Shown: in pieces, positions 10,540-19,913 of the stretch
Layout of the letters: each line of letters starts with the position of its first letter
Numbering within the stretch: position 1 is the stretch's first letter
Source: Podochytrium sp. JEL0797
Taxonomy: Eukaryota > Chytridiomycota > Chytridiomycetes > Chytridiales > Chytriomycetaceae
Length of the DNA stretch: 34,279 nt
Assembly: GCA_027596195.1 (NCBI GenBank)
Contig: JADGJG010000173.1
Location: 1 to 34,279, forward strand
Direction of reading: 5' to 3'
Notes under the pieces: model-generated
The model's database searches: none
What the model saw: only the letters and a program-made list of their open reading frames with translations
Told to the model about the DNA's origin: nothing
Program-made: the position numbers and the translations under genes

Positions 10540-11946
10540 ATGTCCCGCAACCACAAACCCTCCAACGAGATTGGCAAAGCCCTCGACAAAATCTCAGCGC
10601 TGAGTAAAGGACAGCAATGGAACCAGATGCTGGACAGCTCTCTCCGCTTGCTAGTCTCGTTGCTCCAAAACGGAAACCCAAGCACCGAGACGAATCTCGA
10701 GAGCAAAACGTCCGTTCTGTTTGGATCCGTCCTCGAATCTCTTGTCCAAGTTGATTGGTCCATCCTCCCAGAAGCGTCACGTTCCCTCATGAAGGACCTC
10801 GAATCCCTCCCGACGAATCAAGACCCCGTTCTCCGCGCGGGGATTCTCGTCGTCTCCGCCATCCCTTACCAACAAGACTCGTTCGAAAAGATGCATAACG
10901 CCATGGCTCTCTTCAATTCGAACCGGCAACGTCTCGAGGCCGAGGGTGTGAGCCAAGTGTTGAACCACGCTTTTGACAAGCTGTTGCGGTACCTGTTGAA
11001 ACAACTCTGTGGTCTCGGGGAGAGAGCCATTCGAGAAGATCAGGCGGATTTGGGGGAGATGGTGTTGTTGACTGCGGACGAGATTCGACGCGTGGTTGTC
11101 AATACTTTCCCGTTCGTTCCTGGCGTTCCTGGACTCAACTTTTACAAGCATTATTTGCTGTACACGTTTTCTATTGTGGTGGATAAGGTGTTGGAGAAGA
11201 TGGATATTGGGTTTCTTGAAGTGATTGAGGGGGACAAATCCGAAACGGCGTTCATTCGCGCCATTGCGTCGCTCCTGCTTTACAAGGCCAAAAACTCTCT
11301 TGGTGAGTCTGTTTCTTGGAGACTCTTCAGAGCTACTACCGTGTTTGAAGAAATGGCCAACACGACCACGGACTCATGGGATTCGGACGACATTCGCAAG
11401 TTTGCGCGCGAATGGAAAGCCATTTGTGATCCCAATATCACAGCTATTGTGACTCGATTCCAGGAGTACAAATCTGGGGTTTATCGGCCTCTTGAATGCC
11501 CGACGGAGGATAGTTTGGATCCTTTCGTGTCGAGGATCAAGAAGGAACGCGCGTTGTTTCCTGTTGGGTTTTGTTGTAGTGGGTGTCATGAGGCAAGGTC
11601 GGTTTCTGTGAAACTGAAGCGGTGTGGAGCGTGTGAGGATGAGATGTATTGCTCCGTCGGGTGTCAAAAGAAGGCGTGGAAGGCGGGACACAAGCGATAC
11701 TGTCGAGCTCGTGGAGTGTTTGAGAAGGGCGACTTTGTGATGGTATATGGCCAGGATGTGGTCAAGAATGTGAATTGTCAGCTGTTTTTTGTGGATCGGT
11801 TTGATGCGGGGAGGGGGGAGTGGGCTGTCGTGAGGGATTGTCTTGATTGTCGAAAGTGGGATCATCGGCATTTTGCGGGGAAGGGGAATATGCGGTTGTT
11901 GATTTCGGCGGAGGAGATGCGTGATTTGAGGCGGGGGAGGGTGTGA
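10540..11946 (+). CDS. MYND zinc-finger protein A, intronless
   Basis: A single exon of 468 residues starts with ATG at 10540. The frame stays open upstream but without another ATG. Residues 1-340 are largely alpha-helical by composition, with no catalytic motif seen. Residues ~344-386 form a MYND finger: CCSGCHEA, KRCGACEDEMYCSVGCQ and KAWKAGHKRYC, with the expected Cys/His spacing. MYND fingers are usually protein-interaction modules. About 80 residues follow the finger (starting EKGDFVMVYGQDVV) and resemble, in layout and pattern, the region after the MYND finger of the gene at 21156-22199. No SET domain is present, so this is not an SMYD methyltransferase. Function is unknown. Confidence 0.9.
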   Translation: MSRNHKPSNEIGKALDKISALSKGQQWNQMLDSSLRLLVSLLQNGNPSTETNLESKTSVLFGSVLESLVQVDWSILPEASRSLMKDLESLPTNQDPVLRAGILVVSAIPYQQDSFEKMHNAMALFNSNRQRLEAEGVSQVLNHAFDKLLRYLLKQLCGLGERAIREDQADLGEMVLLTADEIRRVVVNTFPFVPGVPGLNFYKHYLLYTFSIVVDKVLEKMDIGFLEVIEGDKSETAFIRAIASLLLYKAKNSLGESVSWRLFRATTVFEEMANTTTDSWDSDDIRKFAREWKAICDPNITAIVTRFQEYKSGVYRPLECPTEDSLDPFVSRIKKERALFPVGFCCSGCHEARSVSVKLKRCGACEDEMYCSVGCQKKAWKAGHKRYCRARGVFEKGDFVMVYGQDVVKNVNCQLFFVDRFDAGRGEWAVVRDCLDCRKWDHRHFAGKGNMRLLISAEEMRDLRRGRV

Positions 11947-12091
11947 AGGGAATATTTTTTTGGGGGAGGGGGGGTTGTTATGGAGTGATAGAGAACTGAT
12001 TGAAAATAGCAGAATACTGTGAGGACGTTTGTTTTAATTTATCTACAAACCCGAAAGTGTACACAGAAGAAAGGAAAGAAAAAAGTCCGAA

Positions 12092-12664
12092 TTAATTCAA
12101 CGCGTTTTCGTTCGTGAACCAACACGCTTGCCCGTGCTCAAATTCCTTCGAAGCCACCACATTAAACCCAAACCGCGCGTAAAACCCGATATTGTCCCTA
12201 TTCGCCGTCCACAACGCAACCGTCTTCACCTCCGCGTCTTTTTGAATCTCAGCGAAACGGTGACGAATCAGCGCGGTTCCTGCCCCGTTTCCTTTTTGGG
12301 AAGAGGCGAGAAACGCGAGGTACCAGTACGGGGTTGGCGGGGAGTTTTCAGCGACCCAGTCGAATACGGCGGAGGCGGCGGCGGGGAGGGAGGAGGGGGA
12401 TGTGTCCTCTTCCTCCTTTTCAAGGATGCGTTTCCAAACGGCGACGCCTTGGATGGAGGTGTCTGGGGAAACGGCGACTTCGATGAGGTGGGATGGGTCT
12501 GCGATAGTGGTGGAGAAGACGCCCGTGTGGATTTTGTTGCGGAGTGTTTGGTCTGGGGCAATGAAGGTGGCGAGGGGGTCTCCGGAGAAGGATGTGGTGA
12601 GGAGGTGGGTGAGCTCGGGCTCTTCCCCGGGAAGCATGCGGCGGATGGTGAGTGTGGCGGCCAT
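12092..12664 (-). CDS. GNAT-family N-acetyltransferase
   Basis: An intronless 190-residue protein starts at ATG 12664. GNAT enzymes move an acetyl group from acetyl-CoA to an amine. The conserved core is visible: YWYLAFLASSQKGNGAGTAL with the pyrophosphate-binding Q/R-x-x-G-x-G/A loop, then TVALWTANRDNIGFYARFGF (the N..A..FY..GF helix-strand pair) near the C terminus. The N-terminal half (RRMLPGEEPELTHLL, then NKIHTGVF) also fits the fold. The substrate cannot be told from sequence. It converges on the MYND gene, with 145 bp between stop codons, and runs tail-to-head after the TLC-domain gene on the same strand. Confidence 0.88.
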   Translation of the reverse strand: MAATLTIRRMLPGEEPELTHLLTTSFSGDPLATFIAPDQTLRNKIHTGVFSTTIADPSHLIEVAVSPDTSIQGVAVWKRILEKEEEDTSPSSLPAAASAVFDWVAENSPPTPYWYLAFLASSQKGNGAGTALIRHRFAEIQKDAEVKTVALWTANRDNIGFYARFGFNVVASKEFEHGQACWFTNENALN

Positions 12665-12766
12665 GAGTTTCGTTTTCGGAATTTGATATCGATGTTTTCG
12701 CGTTTTTCATTCCTTTTCAACCCTTTTTATTGATTTTAATTTCAAAAAATTACTATTAGGTACTAT

Positions 12767-14305
12767 TCATTCTTGCTTCTTCTTCTTCTCTGCAGTCTTC
12801 TTCAAATACCCCCTCACCTCCCTCCCCAACACCTTGAACGCCACCAACGTCCACACCACATTCAACAACCCAAACAACAACTGCACAACCAACGCACTGA
12901 ATCCCAACCCTCGATCCAAATCCCAGTCCCACCATTCCCGAGGACACGCGCTGCATCCGTTCCAAACAACGACAATCATTTCCCAGATTACAGAAAAGCT
13001 CGGGAATGTATCCGGGTTCCCGCGCGAGAGGATGAGGTAGAAGGAGAAAGGGACGGCGGTGACGCGGAAAATGAGGAAGCTGAGGGTTCGGAGGGTTTGG
13101 AGTGTCACGAGGAGGAGGGTGGGCGGTGGCTTGGTGGACTTTCGGTGTGCTTTTCGGAGGGCCGAGGCGACGGCTGCGGCGGAGGGTGGGGGTGCGGTTT
13201 TTCCGGGAACGTCTTGCGTGGACGGGGTCAATGCGCCTTCTGGGGTTTCTGAGTCGCCTAGCGCGAGGGTGATGGAGGCGCGGCGGTAGGGGATGGGTTG
13301 CGGGCGGGAAAGGTTGAGGGTTTCAAAGTACCAGAGGAGGTTGACGAAGAAGGCGGTGATTTCGGTCATCATTGCGAAGGTGGAGAGGACGGAAAGCTGT
13401 ATCACTTGTATCAGTTGTTGTAAATTTTTGGAGGGGGTCGGAGGAGGGGGGGGGTAATTTTTCCGGCAGAGATTAGATGAGTTTGCCAATGCAATCTGAT
13501 CCTTTTGGCAGCCTGTGTGCAGGAGGCGAATCTGGATCAAAGTAACCTGTTTGCTCTCACCTTTCGAATAATGACGTTCCCCACGCCTCCATAAATGCCA
13601 ACAATGTGGTGAACCCACATACTCCAATGGTTGTCGCCTTGGAAGTACATGGTTGCGCAATCGTATATCGAATAGGCAATGAACGCGGGCAGGACCCAGT
13701 CCATGTCAAAGAACTGCGTGACAGCGTTGGCTGTTTCGGGGGCCTTTGGATAAATGTTGAGCATTCCGGACATGCGGGAAGAGCAAGGGGTAGCTGTTTG
13801 GAGAGGTGTGGAAAGATTGAGTTTAGAATCGAATCGAGATTGCGATAAAGCGGGAAGGCGGTGGGTTCGGAAAAGTCGAAAAACGTGCGGCTTGCGAAAC
13901 TTGAATGCGAGCTTCAACATGATGCCAGTCGCGATCACACGATCCTTTGAGGTTGGAATGCAGTTATAGGAGATACGTACCGATCATATGGTCCACGTTG
14001 AACGAGTCCCGCACAAACGAAATCCAGATCGCGGCTGACGCCGTGTAGATTGCGTTGATTGTGGAGCAGACCTTCTCAGACACGGAGATGCGCTCCGAGA
14101 AGGTCAGGTGGAACTTCTTCTCGGCGTGCTTGCCATACAACTGATCGGCAACAACGTGAATGAAGCAGTAGGCATTGAGGAACGTGCATGTGCGGAACAG
14201 CATCACAACCCAGGTGGGTCCAAGGCCATCGGAGCTAGACGATGTATAGAGAAAGTCAAGGACTGAAGTGACTCCGCTGGCGAAGAGCGGGGATGCGACT
14301 GCCAT
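12767..14305 (-). CDS. TLC-domain multi-pass membrane protein
   Basis: Exons 14305-13981, 13793-13561 and 13396-12767 give 395 residues with matching phases. The TLC (TRAM/LAG1/CLN8) fold is seen in ceramide synthases and TLCD-type lipid proteins of the ER. Several hydrophobic helices are evident. The signature region is split over exons 2 and 3: DHMIGATPCSSRMSGM, FDMDWVLPAFIAYSIYD, NHWSMWVHHIVGIYGG, then LSVLSTFAMMTEITAFFVN. The paired His of HHIVGIYG is kept. Intron 1 is 187 bp. A shorter joining that keeps more of that sequence as coding needs a poor donor, so I prefer this model. A ~100-residue Ser/Pro-rich insert lies before the last membrane helices and the C terminus is Lys-rich (KKTAEKKKKQE). 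More TLCD/TMEM56-like than ceramide synthase, as no homeobox or long Lag1 motif is seen. Confidence 0.85.
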
Positions 14306-14385
14306 GACTCGGATGATTTTTTTGGAGATTTCGCAACACGAAAAAATCAATCGGTTTTTCCGGCTTTCTGATTTCTCACTTGGGA
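14306..14385. promoter_or_regulatory. 80 bp divergent promoter gap (TLC gene / SAM gene)
   Basis: The two start codons point away from each other with only 80 bp between them, so both 5' leaders and any core promoter must share or overlap this space. It is AT-rich with T- and A-runs (TTTTTTT, GAAAAAATC) and no clear TATA box. Called by position only. Confidence 0.6.
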
Positions 14386-15916
14386 ATGGAGAGGGGATTC
14401 CAGCCACAGCAGTTACCGTACCAACAGCGATCGTACAGTGTGGATGGCGTGAATGGCTCGGGCTCTTCTTCTGCGGGCGGAGGGGACCTGCAACGCTCGC
14501 AGAGCCACGGGCAAGCACCTGCTCATGGGCAGTACTTGACGCCCCAGCAGCAGCAGTACCAGCAGTACCAGCAGCAGATGTACTACCAGCAGTACTACGC
14601 GCAGTACGGCTATGCTTATCCCCCACAGCAGCCGCAGTACTACTCTCGTAGTCCCAATCAATACCCGCCGCAGCCCCAGTACGCGCATCCCACTCAACAG
14701 ACACCAATTCCCCCCCAGCGCTTTATTCCCATCCCACGTGACCTCGCACGCCTTCCACCTCCCTCGCTGGGTGGTCCCGCCCTGTCTTTCTCTGCAGCAC
14801 GCCGGGATTCTCACGGGGCGCCCTCGAACTCGAACGCCAGCATCCGCAGCGTTGCCTCGAACCATTCGCGCCCTCCGATTCCCTTTATGGCCCCTGCCCC
14901 GCCTTCGCACCCCCCGCCTCCTCATGCCCCAGGGGCAGTTTCCCCAATTCATTTGCCAATCAATAACAACGAGTCACAAGCCCAAATCATCCCACCTCCC
15001 CCAGAATACGTGCCAAATATCCCAGTGCGAGCACAGTCTCGCGATCTGCTGATACATATGCCCGAACCTGTCCTTGTTCCGATGGAAAGGGTATCATTGC
15101 ACCCCGCTGAGTCATCACCCCTGCCGCTTCCTCAATCAAAAAACCCTCTCCGTCCACGACCATCCTCGGAATCCTTGACCTACTCTTCCATCTCATCAAG
15201 TCACTCCTCGAGGCTCTCCCGCCCATCTTCACTATTAATTGAAACCCCACCCTCTCCTTCCGACTCGTTCCGCCCACGAGGCCCTCGCCCACTCTCTCAA
15301 CAACTCGAGCGCTCCTTTGTTGCATCAATCCCTCTCGAATTCAACCCTGTCCAACCTGCTGCAAAAGTCTCGCCGACCCTTCCAATCTCCATGGAACCCC
15401 TCGATATCTCGACCTCCGCTGCAGATACCGCATCCGCCTCCTCCTCACCCCCAGCTCTCTCCCGCGGCTCATCACTCCAACGAAACCACCACATTCGGTA
15501 CCCTAAACCCCAGTCCCTGAATGGACCAAGACCCGCTGATCACGAACTGCTCTTTGCACCATCCCCGCCTCCGAAAAATATACCTTCGGGTCCTCCTCCT
15601 CGTGTCCCGGTTCCCATTTACTCCCCGCCCCCGGGGTTCTCGGAAAAACCCCTCCCGTCTGTACGCACCTCGTTGCCGTTGCCGCCTCCCCCGCCGCCTG
15701 TGAACAGTCCGACGGAGGAAGTTGGCGTTGCAGCGGTGGGTGGGGATGGAGGGGGGTCGCGTTTGGAGGTGGGGAGGATGAATCCGTATTTGTCGTGGAG
15801 TGTGGGAAGGGTGGCGGAGTGGGTGAAGGGGTTGGGTGCGAAGCCAGAGACTGTTGAGATTGTGTTGGGTGCGTTACCTCTTTTTCTGTCTCGCAATGTC
15901 TCTTTCATTTCTCTTC

Positions 15917-15948
<32 letters not shown>

Positions 15949-16260
15949 GTCTCTCTTTCCCCCCCTTCTCTCTCTCTCTTAGTGCTTTTGTTTTCTAAAC
16001 CCATCGTATCCTTTTCAGAGCGCCACGTGACTATGGCCGAGTTGTTCCGATGTTCCAACGAGGACTTGGAGAATGTGTATCTGATCAAGAAGCTGGGTCC
16101 GCGGTTGCTCGTGTTGGACCAGTTGGAGAAAATGAAAAAGATTGGTGGGGGGTGGGAAATTGTGGAGACGACGGCGGCGGCGGCGGCGGGTGAAAGTGAG
16201 GAGCCTGTTGGGGGGGTGTTTCTGGATAGTCCGCCGGAGTATACGACTATTTTGAGGTAG
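14386..16260 (+). CDS. SAM-domain protein with long Pro/Gln/Tyr-rich region
   Basis: Exons 14386-15868 and 16019-16260 give 574 residues. The first ~110 residues are Gln/Tyr-rich (QYQQYQQQMYYQQYY), prion-like in composition. Residues 110-460 are Pro/Ser-rich with repeated polyproline stretches typical of SH3 or profilin ligands. A SAM (sterile alpha motif) domain occupies ~468-540: SWSVGRVAEWVKGLG, then across the intron ERHVTMAELFRCSNEDL and LGPRLLVLDQLEKMKK. SAM domains mediate protein or RNA binding and polymerisation. The domain layout suggests a polarity or signalling scaffold; that is inference. The intron (15869-16018) is exactly 150 bp, CT-rich, without in-frame stops, and has a CTAAAC branch-like site. 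The start is ATG at 14386; a TTG six bases upstream is ignored. Confidence 0.87.
15915..15960. repeat. (CT)n microsatellite in the SAM-gene intron
   Basis: A pyrimidine tract dominated by CT dinucleotides lies within the 150 bp intron, upstream of the branch-like site. It does not break the reading frame through the intron. Confidence 0.9.
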
Positions 16261-16405
16261 ATTTTTGGGAGCTTTTGTCTATGAGTTTTTTTTATTCTTT
16301 TATTGATGAGGGAGTGAGGAAATTAGAGGCTGCGTACCTTCATATCTGAACCCTTAATTTATCCTTTACTGAGAGAGTTTCGATGAAGACAGTTTGATTG
16401 CTTGA

Positions 16406-16725
16406 ACTCAATCAAAAATGCGCGAGTTTCATATCAAAAACGCGTCAATTTCGTATCAAATCACATGATTTATACCTAAATGAATGAATACGATCCTCTT
16501 GCTCGCTTGAGTGAGGAAACGAGAGGATGGCGAGCATCTTCCTCGGCATTGAATCAAAAACACTTGAGTTTCATATCAAATCACGTGTGTTTCTCGTTCA
16601 GTCCGAGTGTGTCCGGTGAATACGACCATCTTGCTCAGCATGAGCGGGGAAACAAGAGGCTGACCCTCAATAGTGCCACTCAATCAAAACAAAATCACAT
16701 ACCAAAAATCACATGTATTTCTCCT
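16406..16725. repeat. Degenerate tandem repeat, two copies plus a partial third
   Basis: Copy A (~16406-16548) and copy B (~16549-16677) share the order AATCAAAAA, GAGTTTCATATCAAA, TCAC[AG]TG, GAATACGA, C[CA]TCTTGCTC, GAAAC.AGAGG. A partial copy C (~16678-16725) repeats ACTCAATCAAAA and AAATCACATGTATTTCTCC. Copy C runs into the 3' end of the Sel1-repeat gene: its TCACATG supplies that gene's stop codon on the minus strand. Units are about 125-145 bp. No coding potential or terminal inverted repeats were seen. Confidence 0.75.
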
Positions 16726-17338
16726 TGAAAATCCAATGCAACCCAGGCTCCTTATACCCCTGCCCCACGGCCGCCCGATAAAACCCCGCGGCTTTCCGCT
16801 TATCCACCTTCCTCCCTTCCAACCCCCCAGCGACCCCCATAAACACATCCCCAAGCGCCACACTCGCATCCATGTCTCCCAGCCCGGAAGCTACCGTGAG
16901 GTAATAAAACGCCGTGTCATGCGATTTCGGGACTCCCCACCCGTTGCGGTAGGAAATGGACATTTCGAAGAGGGTGGAGCCGAGTTCTTGTTTTGCGAGG
17001 ACACGGAGACGCGAGGTTTGGGGGAGGCGGGAGATTGTGTCTGTGAGAGAGTGGGAGGAGGTCGAGTAGAGCGACATGGAGGCGTCTGCGGATTGGGCGA
17101 GGAGGGAGAGGCCGAGCGGGGTGTTTTGGGGGCATCCGAGGCCGTGGCGGAGGGCGATGGCGTACAGGAAGAGACCGATGGGTGAGCCTTCGGCGGCGGA
17201 GAGGGAGGCGTAGTAGGTTGCGATTGTGAGGTGGGGGGTTGTGTCGTGGAAGTGGATGGAGAGGGCGGTGTAGTCTGTTGGGGGGATGTGGGAGGGATGC
17301 GGGAGGGAGGCGAGGTTGGGGGGAGGGGGCGGGCGCCG

Positions 17339-17379
<41 letters not shown>

Positions 17380-17770
17380 GGCGGGTGGGGGGGGGGGGGG
17401 GGGTGGCGGGGGAATAGGGTTGTTGCGGGTTTCGTGGGGGAGAAGGGTCGAGGGGCGGGTTCGACTCGTTGTTGAATTGGGCGATGTAGTCGTTGGCGTG
17501 GTCGTGTGTGTCTTTGAGGGGTTCCTTGTGTGGTTGTGGGAGCGAGAGGGGCAGGGTGGGACGGGCGAGGGTGAATGTCGGGGTAGAATCGGTGGAGATA
17601 CTCTTGGACCACCACGAAGGGGATTTGGTCACTGAATCGTTGCTGCGGATCGAGGCCTTGGAGGAAGCATCGTGTGATTGCGTGCGCTGGGTCTGGAGGG
17701 AGAGTGGGAGTGACAACGAGGTGTCGCTGGCCTTTGAGGAAGCAGAGGTTGAGGTGCCGAACCACTTCAT
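16709..17770 (-). CDS. Sel1-like repeat protein with polyproline linker
   Basis: An intronless frame of 353 residues starts from ATG at 17770 (MKWFGTSTSASSKASD). An in-frame TTG slightly upstream is not used. The N-terminal half is Ser/Thr-rich, then a polyproline linker encoded by the poly-G tracts (on the plus strand). The C-terminal half holds Sel1-like TPR-type repeats: IALRHGLGCPQNTPLGLSLL, SISYRNGWGVPKSHDTAFYY with ASGLGDMDA, and KRKAAGFYRAAVGQGYKE. Sel1 proteins act as adaptors, for example in ERAD and in fungal chitin synthase and cell-wall control (Chs4-like). I cannot assign this one to either. It ends inside a tandem-repeat remnant. The poly-G tract makes the exact linker length uncertain. 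Confidence 0.8.
17341..17403. repeat. Poly-G tracts (38 and ~17 bases) inside the Sel1 gene
   Basis: G38 at 17341-17378 and another G-run of about 17 bases at 17387-17403, separated by TGGCGGGT. On the coding strand these are C-runs that encode prolines. The frame stays open at the lengths given, but such runs are slippage-prone in vivo and in sequencing. Confidence 0.95.
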
Positions 17771-17933
17771 TGGAAGATTGAAGATCAAAAAATCGTTTCA
17801 CCAAATTGGTTTAGAAAAAATCACACAAATTTCATTTCTTCCAAGTCGAGGAAGAACTCCAACAAGGTACCAATCAAAGAATAATAATATCACACTCCTT
17901 TCATGCTTATTCCACTCTGCGGCTGTACTTACT

Positions 17934-18485
17934 TTAGTGAAAGTTTTGAAGAGAAGTGATTGCAGGAGGAAAAAAATATCTTACCACATGCGAACGCGTC
18001 AAACGCTTCTGGCGTTCCGTTCTCGTTGAAACCACACATCCAAGCACCAAAGTCTCAACCACCAACCACACTGCCGCTATCGTCATGTTCTGCTTGATTG
18101 TGGAAGAAACGGATGGAAAATAAACGATCGACAACACTCCAAAGATGCCCACAACGTGGAGTCCAATGAGCGCCCAGAGCATGGCATCTGTGAAATTCGA
18201 AGTAGGAGAGCTGGGAGCGGGCAAAGTGGTCCAACCGCCCACCATGGTGATGTTGGAACCAGTTGGAGACGCGCATGAAGTGGGCGAGCAACTGGGGTTT
18301 CCCGCGGGAGTCGGGCTTCCGGTAGAACCTCTGGTTGTTGAACCGGCAGTCGTGGATGAGGAGGAAGGGCTGCATGCCATTTCGGTGGGGGTTGAGTATT
18401 CTTCGAGTTGCATGTCGTCTCTTTCGGTGACTGGAATGACGACGGAGTCTGGCTTGGGATACTTTGAGGATGTCGCTCTGATCAT
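17934..18485 (-). CDS. Two-TM membrane protein, unknown family
   Basis: A 183-residue frame from ATG at 18485. Residues 1-85 are Ser/Thr/Pro-rich with repeated Cys (TEMACSPSSS, GNPSCSPTSCASPTGS). Two hydrophobic helices follow: MLWALIGLHVVGIFGVLSIV and IAAVWLVVETLVLGCVV, then a basic end (TRTERQKRLTRSHV). A GTAAGA donor directly after RSHV suggests the true end is spliced. A likely intron runs from there to GCCGCAG, after which the frame reads SGISMKGV and stops near 17890. Without splicing the frame ends in a short tail at 17934. I do not recognise the family. It sits upstream of the Sel1 gene on the same strand. Confidence 0.65.
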   Translation of the reverse strand: MIRATSSKYPKPDSVVIPVTERDDMQLEEYSTPTEMACSPSSSSTTAGSTTRGSTGSPTPAGNPSCSPTSCASPTGSNITMVGGWTTLPAPSSPTSNFTDAMLWALIGLHVVGIFGVLSIVYFPSVSSTIKQNMTIAAVWLVVETLVLGCVVSTRTERQKRLTRSHVVRYFFPPAITSLQNFH

Positions 18486-18969
18486 TTTTTGGTGGGGGGT
18501 TTTGTGTATTTTTGGAACGCGTTTTTGGGAGGATTTTGGTGGGATTTTGGCAGGGATTTTGGTGAACGGACTTGGATTTTTGCGGGGAACGGGCCTCGGT
18601 TCTGTGTTTGGGTAATGACTCCATATAACAAACGACTTGTAATTGGAATTATTTTGAGACGACTGTTTGATTATTTGATAATCCTCCTTTTCACCACCCA
18701 GCCATCTACACTACAAGGCCCTCCTCGGCACCACGAACTTCCTAATTGCAAAGTCTCTAAAGGGGGTGAAGAGGTGTTGATGCGCGTGATTTCGCGTCAT
18801 ATTTATGACGGAGTGCATTCCCCTGCATCGTCGGTGGCCGTGTGATTGCGAATCGTGTATTCGTTTCCTTGCCCCCCTCTGGCTGGGAGGTGCCACGCGC
18901 AGCATCAACAAAGGTTGGCGCCGAATTGGGTGCCACACGAAAACGCGAGCCAACAAAAAAACACAAAAA
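18486..18969. other. Divergent intergenic region
   Basis: This lies between the minus-strand membrane-protein gene and the plus-strand GST gene, which point away from each other. No coding signal is evident. An A-rich leader (ACAAAAAAACACAAAAA) immediately precedes the GST start codon. Confidence 0.5.
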
Positions 18970-19785
18970 ATGTCGAAAATCAAGATTTATTATGATGTGG
19001 TGTCCCCCTTCTCCTGGTTTGGCTTTGAAATCCTCCTGCGCTACAAACCGCGCTGGACCCGTGTGCAGTTTGAGCTCGTGCCCTTCTCTCTTGGCGGTGT
19101 GATGCGGGACTCGGGAAACGTCCCTCCTGCCACGAATCCGCTCAAGGGCGTCCAGATGGGCAAGGAGATTCGAATGTACAAGACCATGTATGATGTGGAT
19201 GTTGGGTATCCCAAGGGTGAGTTTTTGGAACAAAGGCAGCCGGGGCAATTGATTTGATATTGACAGTTTTTTATTTGGCAGAGTTCCCGCAGTTGACGCT
19301 CCATGCGCAACGCATCTTGACGGCTTTGAGGCTTCAAAAGTCGGACAAGTTGGAGGCTGCGTCGAGAGCGTTTTGGGTGCGTTCGATATTGATCCTTTTC
19401 TCCCTCATGGGCACCTCATAGGGGGAAACCACTTCCTCGCGCTCACAACACGATTCAGAAACTCTACTGGCACGACAAAAAAAGCATCGTGTCTCTCGAC
19501 GACCTGTTCGCCTACCTTTCCCCGATCGTGGGTCCCGCCGCGGCCAAAAAGCTCATTGAAGTCGACAGCTTGACGCCCGAGGTCAAGAAGGCGTTGATTG
19601 ATGTGACGGTGGAAGCTGTAAAGGTCCATGGCGCGTTTGGTGCGCCTTGGATCGTTGTGGAAAGGGGAAGTGATGGGAAGGTGATGACTTTCTTTGGGAG
19701 TGACAAGGTGGAGGCGATTGCGTGGTTTTTGGGGGAGAAGTACGAGGGACCTTGTCCGCCTGGGTATGAGAAGGCCAAGATCTGA
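18970..19785 (+). CDS. Kappa-class glutathione S-transferase / DsbA-like HCCA isomerase
   Basis: Exons 18970-19216, 19282-19376 and 19459-19785 give 222 residues, close to the ~226 of human GSTK1. The fold is a thioredoxin domain with a helical insert, as in DsbA and 2-hydroxychromene-2-carboxylate isomerase. The N terminus YYDVVSPFSWFGFEILLRY matches the kappa signature; Ser12 corresponds to the glutathione-activating Ser16 of human GSTK1. The cis-Pro segment is GAFGAPWIVVE, and FFGSDKVEAIAWFLGE matches the C-terminal FWGSDR-type motif. Kappa GSTs act in mitochondria and peroxisomes. No C-terminal peroxisome signal is seen (ends YEKAKI). AATAAA at 19793-19798 follows the stop. An upstream in-frame extension exists but lacks family similarity. 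Confidence 0.92.
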
Positions 19786-19913
19786 GGTTGTGAATAAAGC
19801 TCCCTCGCTGAGGCTGGGATTCCTCCAACCTCCACATTCGTCGAGAACGACCCTGGGACGCCACTTTTTTCTCTTCCTTCATTTCTACATGTATCTGTTT
19901 ATTTGCTCTCTGT

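Noticed and set aside
12128..12733. 201-codon plus-strand frame
   Set aside because: It is antisense to the GNAT gene, whose motifs are clear; Gly/Glu-rich shadow sequence.
13800..13980. Continuing TLC coding sequence through this region instead of an intron
   Set aside because: It needs a weak GTGGAC donor and inserts a basic stretch into the TLC core; the GTACGT to CCAAACAG intron keeps phase and gives DHMIGATPCSSRM, which fits the family better.
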